Assembly (NCBI GenBank): GCA_938038645.1
Contig: CALHTA010000273.1
Location: forward strand, 1-6,169
Origin: an uncultured Thiotrichaceae bacterium
GTDB taxonomy: Bacteria > Pseudomonadota > Gammaproteobacteria > Thiotrichales > Thiotrichaceae
Reading direction: 5' to 3'
DNA length: 6,169 bases
The notes beneath the pieces are model-generated. The model worked only from the letters and a program-made list of their open reading frames with translations, made no database searches and was not told the origin of the DNA. Shown here in pieces: positions 5,166 through 6,169 of this stretch (the first letter of the stretch is position 1; each line of letters begins with the position of its first letter). Made by a program: the position numbers and the translations under genes.

Positions 5166-6169
5166 TACCTGAGATTGGGCATTTCGCCTTAGTGCTCGCG
5201 TTAGTGGTCGCAGTTGTGCAATCTATCTTTCCAATGGTAGGCGCTGCAACGAATAACGCGCAGTGGATAGCGATGGCAAAGCCAACGGCCCGCGCGCAGT
5301 TCGTATTGTTAGCCGTTTCATTTGCTTGTTTGACAGCCGCTTTTCTGGAAAGTGACTTTTCAGTGCTTTACGTTGCAAATAACTCTAATACTTTTATGCC
5401 CACGATTTATAAAGTTTCGGCAGTATGGGGGGCACATGAAGGTTCTTTACTACTTTGGAGTTTGACGTTAAGTGTTTGGGCTTATTTAGTTTCTGTATTT
5501 AGCAAAGGCATCTCTTCGGTGATGCTAGCGCGCGTGCTCAGTGTTATGGGGATGATCGGCGTTGGCTTCCTTTTGTTCATGCTGCTTACTTCAAATCCGT
5601 TTGAACGTCAGTTCCCGATACCGTTACAAGGTCGTACATTGAATCCGCTACTACAAGATCCGGGATTGGCGATTCACCCACCGATGCTTTATATGGGCTA
5701 CGTTGGCTTTTCCGTGGCTTTTGCTTTTGCTATTGCCGCAATGTTAGGCGGTAAGCTCGATGCAGCTTGGGCACGTTGGGCGCGCCCTTGGACCAATGTA
5801 GCTTGGGTGTTTTTGACAATAGGTATCGCTCTTGGTAGTTGGTGGGCTTACTACGAACTTGGCTGGGGCGGTTGGTGGTTCTGGGATCCAGTAGAAAATG
5901 CATCCTTAATGCCTTGGTTGGTCGGAACAGCACTCATTCACTCATTAGCGGTTGCTGAAAAGCGCGCTGCGTTTAAGTCGTGGACGATTCTGCTGGCTAT
6001 CTTTGCCTTCTCATTGAGTTTGTTAGGGACTTTTTTAGTGCGTTCAGGTGTCCTGACATCAGTACATGCTTTTGCTAGTGATCCAGAGCGCGGTTTATTT
6101 ATTCTGATCTTCTTAGTGTTAGTCGTAGGTTCATCACTTATTTTGTATGCGATGCGAGCGTCAAAGTTA
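5162..6169 (+). CDS. ccmF: Heme lyase component CcmF, N-terminal part (runs off the right edge)
   Basis: CcmF is the inner-membrane protein that takes heme from CcmE and, with CcmH (and CcmI), attaches it to CXXCH of apocytochromes c. The window has its first 336 codons, about half of a normal 640-670-residue protein. The reading frame is open to the edge with no stop. Many membrane segments are visible. Conserved blocks include [13 protein letters not shown] (88-100), [18 protein letters not shown] (163-180), the WWD motif [18 protein letters not shown] (235-252) and [18 protein letters not shown] (291-308). H172, H260 and H302 match closely in number and context the E. coli CcmF histidines H173, H261 and H303. 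The fourth known His would be beyond the edge. ATG 5162 overlaps the ccmE stop (ATGA), with AAAAGG at 5146-5151 as the ribosome binding site. Confidence 0.96.
   Translation, partial: MIPEIGHFALVLALVVAVVQSIFPMVGAATNNAQWIAMAKPTARAQFVLLAVSFACLTAAFLESDFSVLYVANNSNTFMPTIYKVSAVWGAHEGSLLLWSLTLSVWAYLVSVFSKGISSVMLARVLSVMGMIGVGFLLFMLLTSNPFERQFPIPLQGRTLNPLLQDPGLAIHPPMLYMGYVGFSVAFAFAIAAMLGGKLDAAWARWARPWTNVAWVFLTIGIALGSWWAYYELGWGGWWFWDPVENASLMPWLVGTALIHSLAVAEKRAAFKSWTILLAIFAFSLSLLGTFLVRSGVLTSVHAFASDPERGLFILIFLVLVVGSSLILYAMRASKL

Overview
The window looks like chromosomal DNA from a gammaproteobacterium of moderate to low GC, possibly marine. The clues are a System I cytochrome c maturation operon in the gammaproteobacterial order ccmABCDEF, lipoprotein export signals and ordinary sigma70-like promoter elements. 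No species is assigned. I see no mobile element, CRISPR array, tRNA, rRNA or phage gene.

Layout. (1) Bases 1-146, minus strand: the first 48 codons of a response regulator whose remainder lies outside the window. (2) Bases 147-491: a 345-base intergenic region. It holds a likely promoter for the regulator, a 7-2-7 inverted repeat resembling a NarL-family operator, a possible rightward promoter and a GC-rich hairpin followed by T residues. (3) Bases 492-2321, minus strand: a two-gene unit. The first gene encodes a UPF0323-type lipoprotein and the second an ATP-grasp ligase of the glutathionylspermidine-synthase family. The second gene starts with TTG, and its ribosome binding site lies in the last two Gly codons of the first. 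(4) Bases 2322-2454: a divergent promoter region with a near-perfect 16-base palindrome. (5) Bases 2455-6169, plus strand: ccmA, ccmB, ccmC, ccmD, ccmE and the first 336 codons of ccmF, tightly packed with 4-8 base overlaps or 10-16 base gaps.

How the genes work together. CcmA, CcmB, CcmC and CcmD load heme onto the periplasmic chaperone CcmE and release holo-CcmE. CcmF then takes heme from CcmE and attaches it to CXXCH motifs of apocytochromes c. The expected ccmG and ccmH would lie to the right of the window. The leftward pair is probably unrelated to heme. Lipoprotein and GspS-like ligase genes are also paired in other bacteria, as in ygiB-ygiC of E. coli, but no biochemical role is settled for these pairs. 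The most interesting speculative reading is that the lipoprotein's Gly-Gly C-terminus could be a ligase substrate. A second notable point is that CcmC has a Cys-containing replacement of the usual tryptophan motif just before its second heme-ligand histidine.
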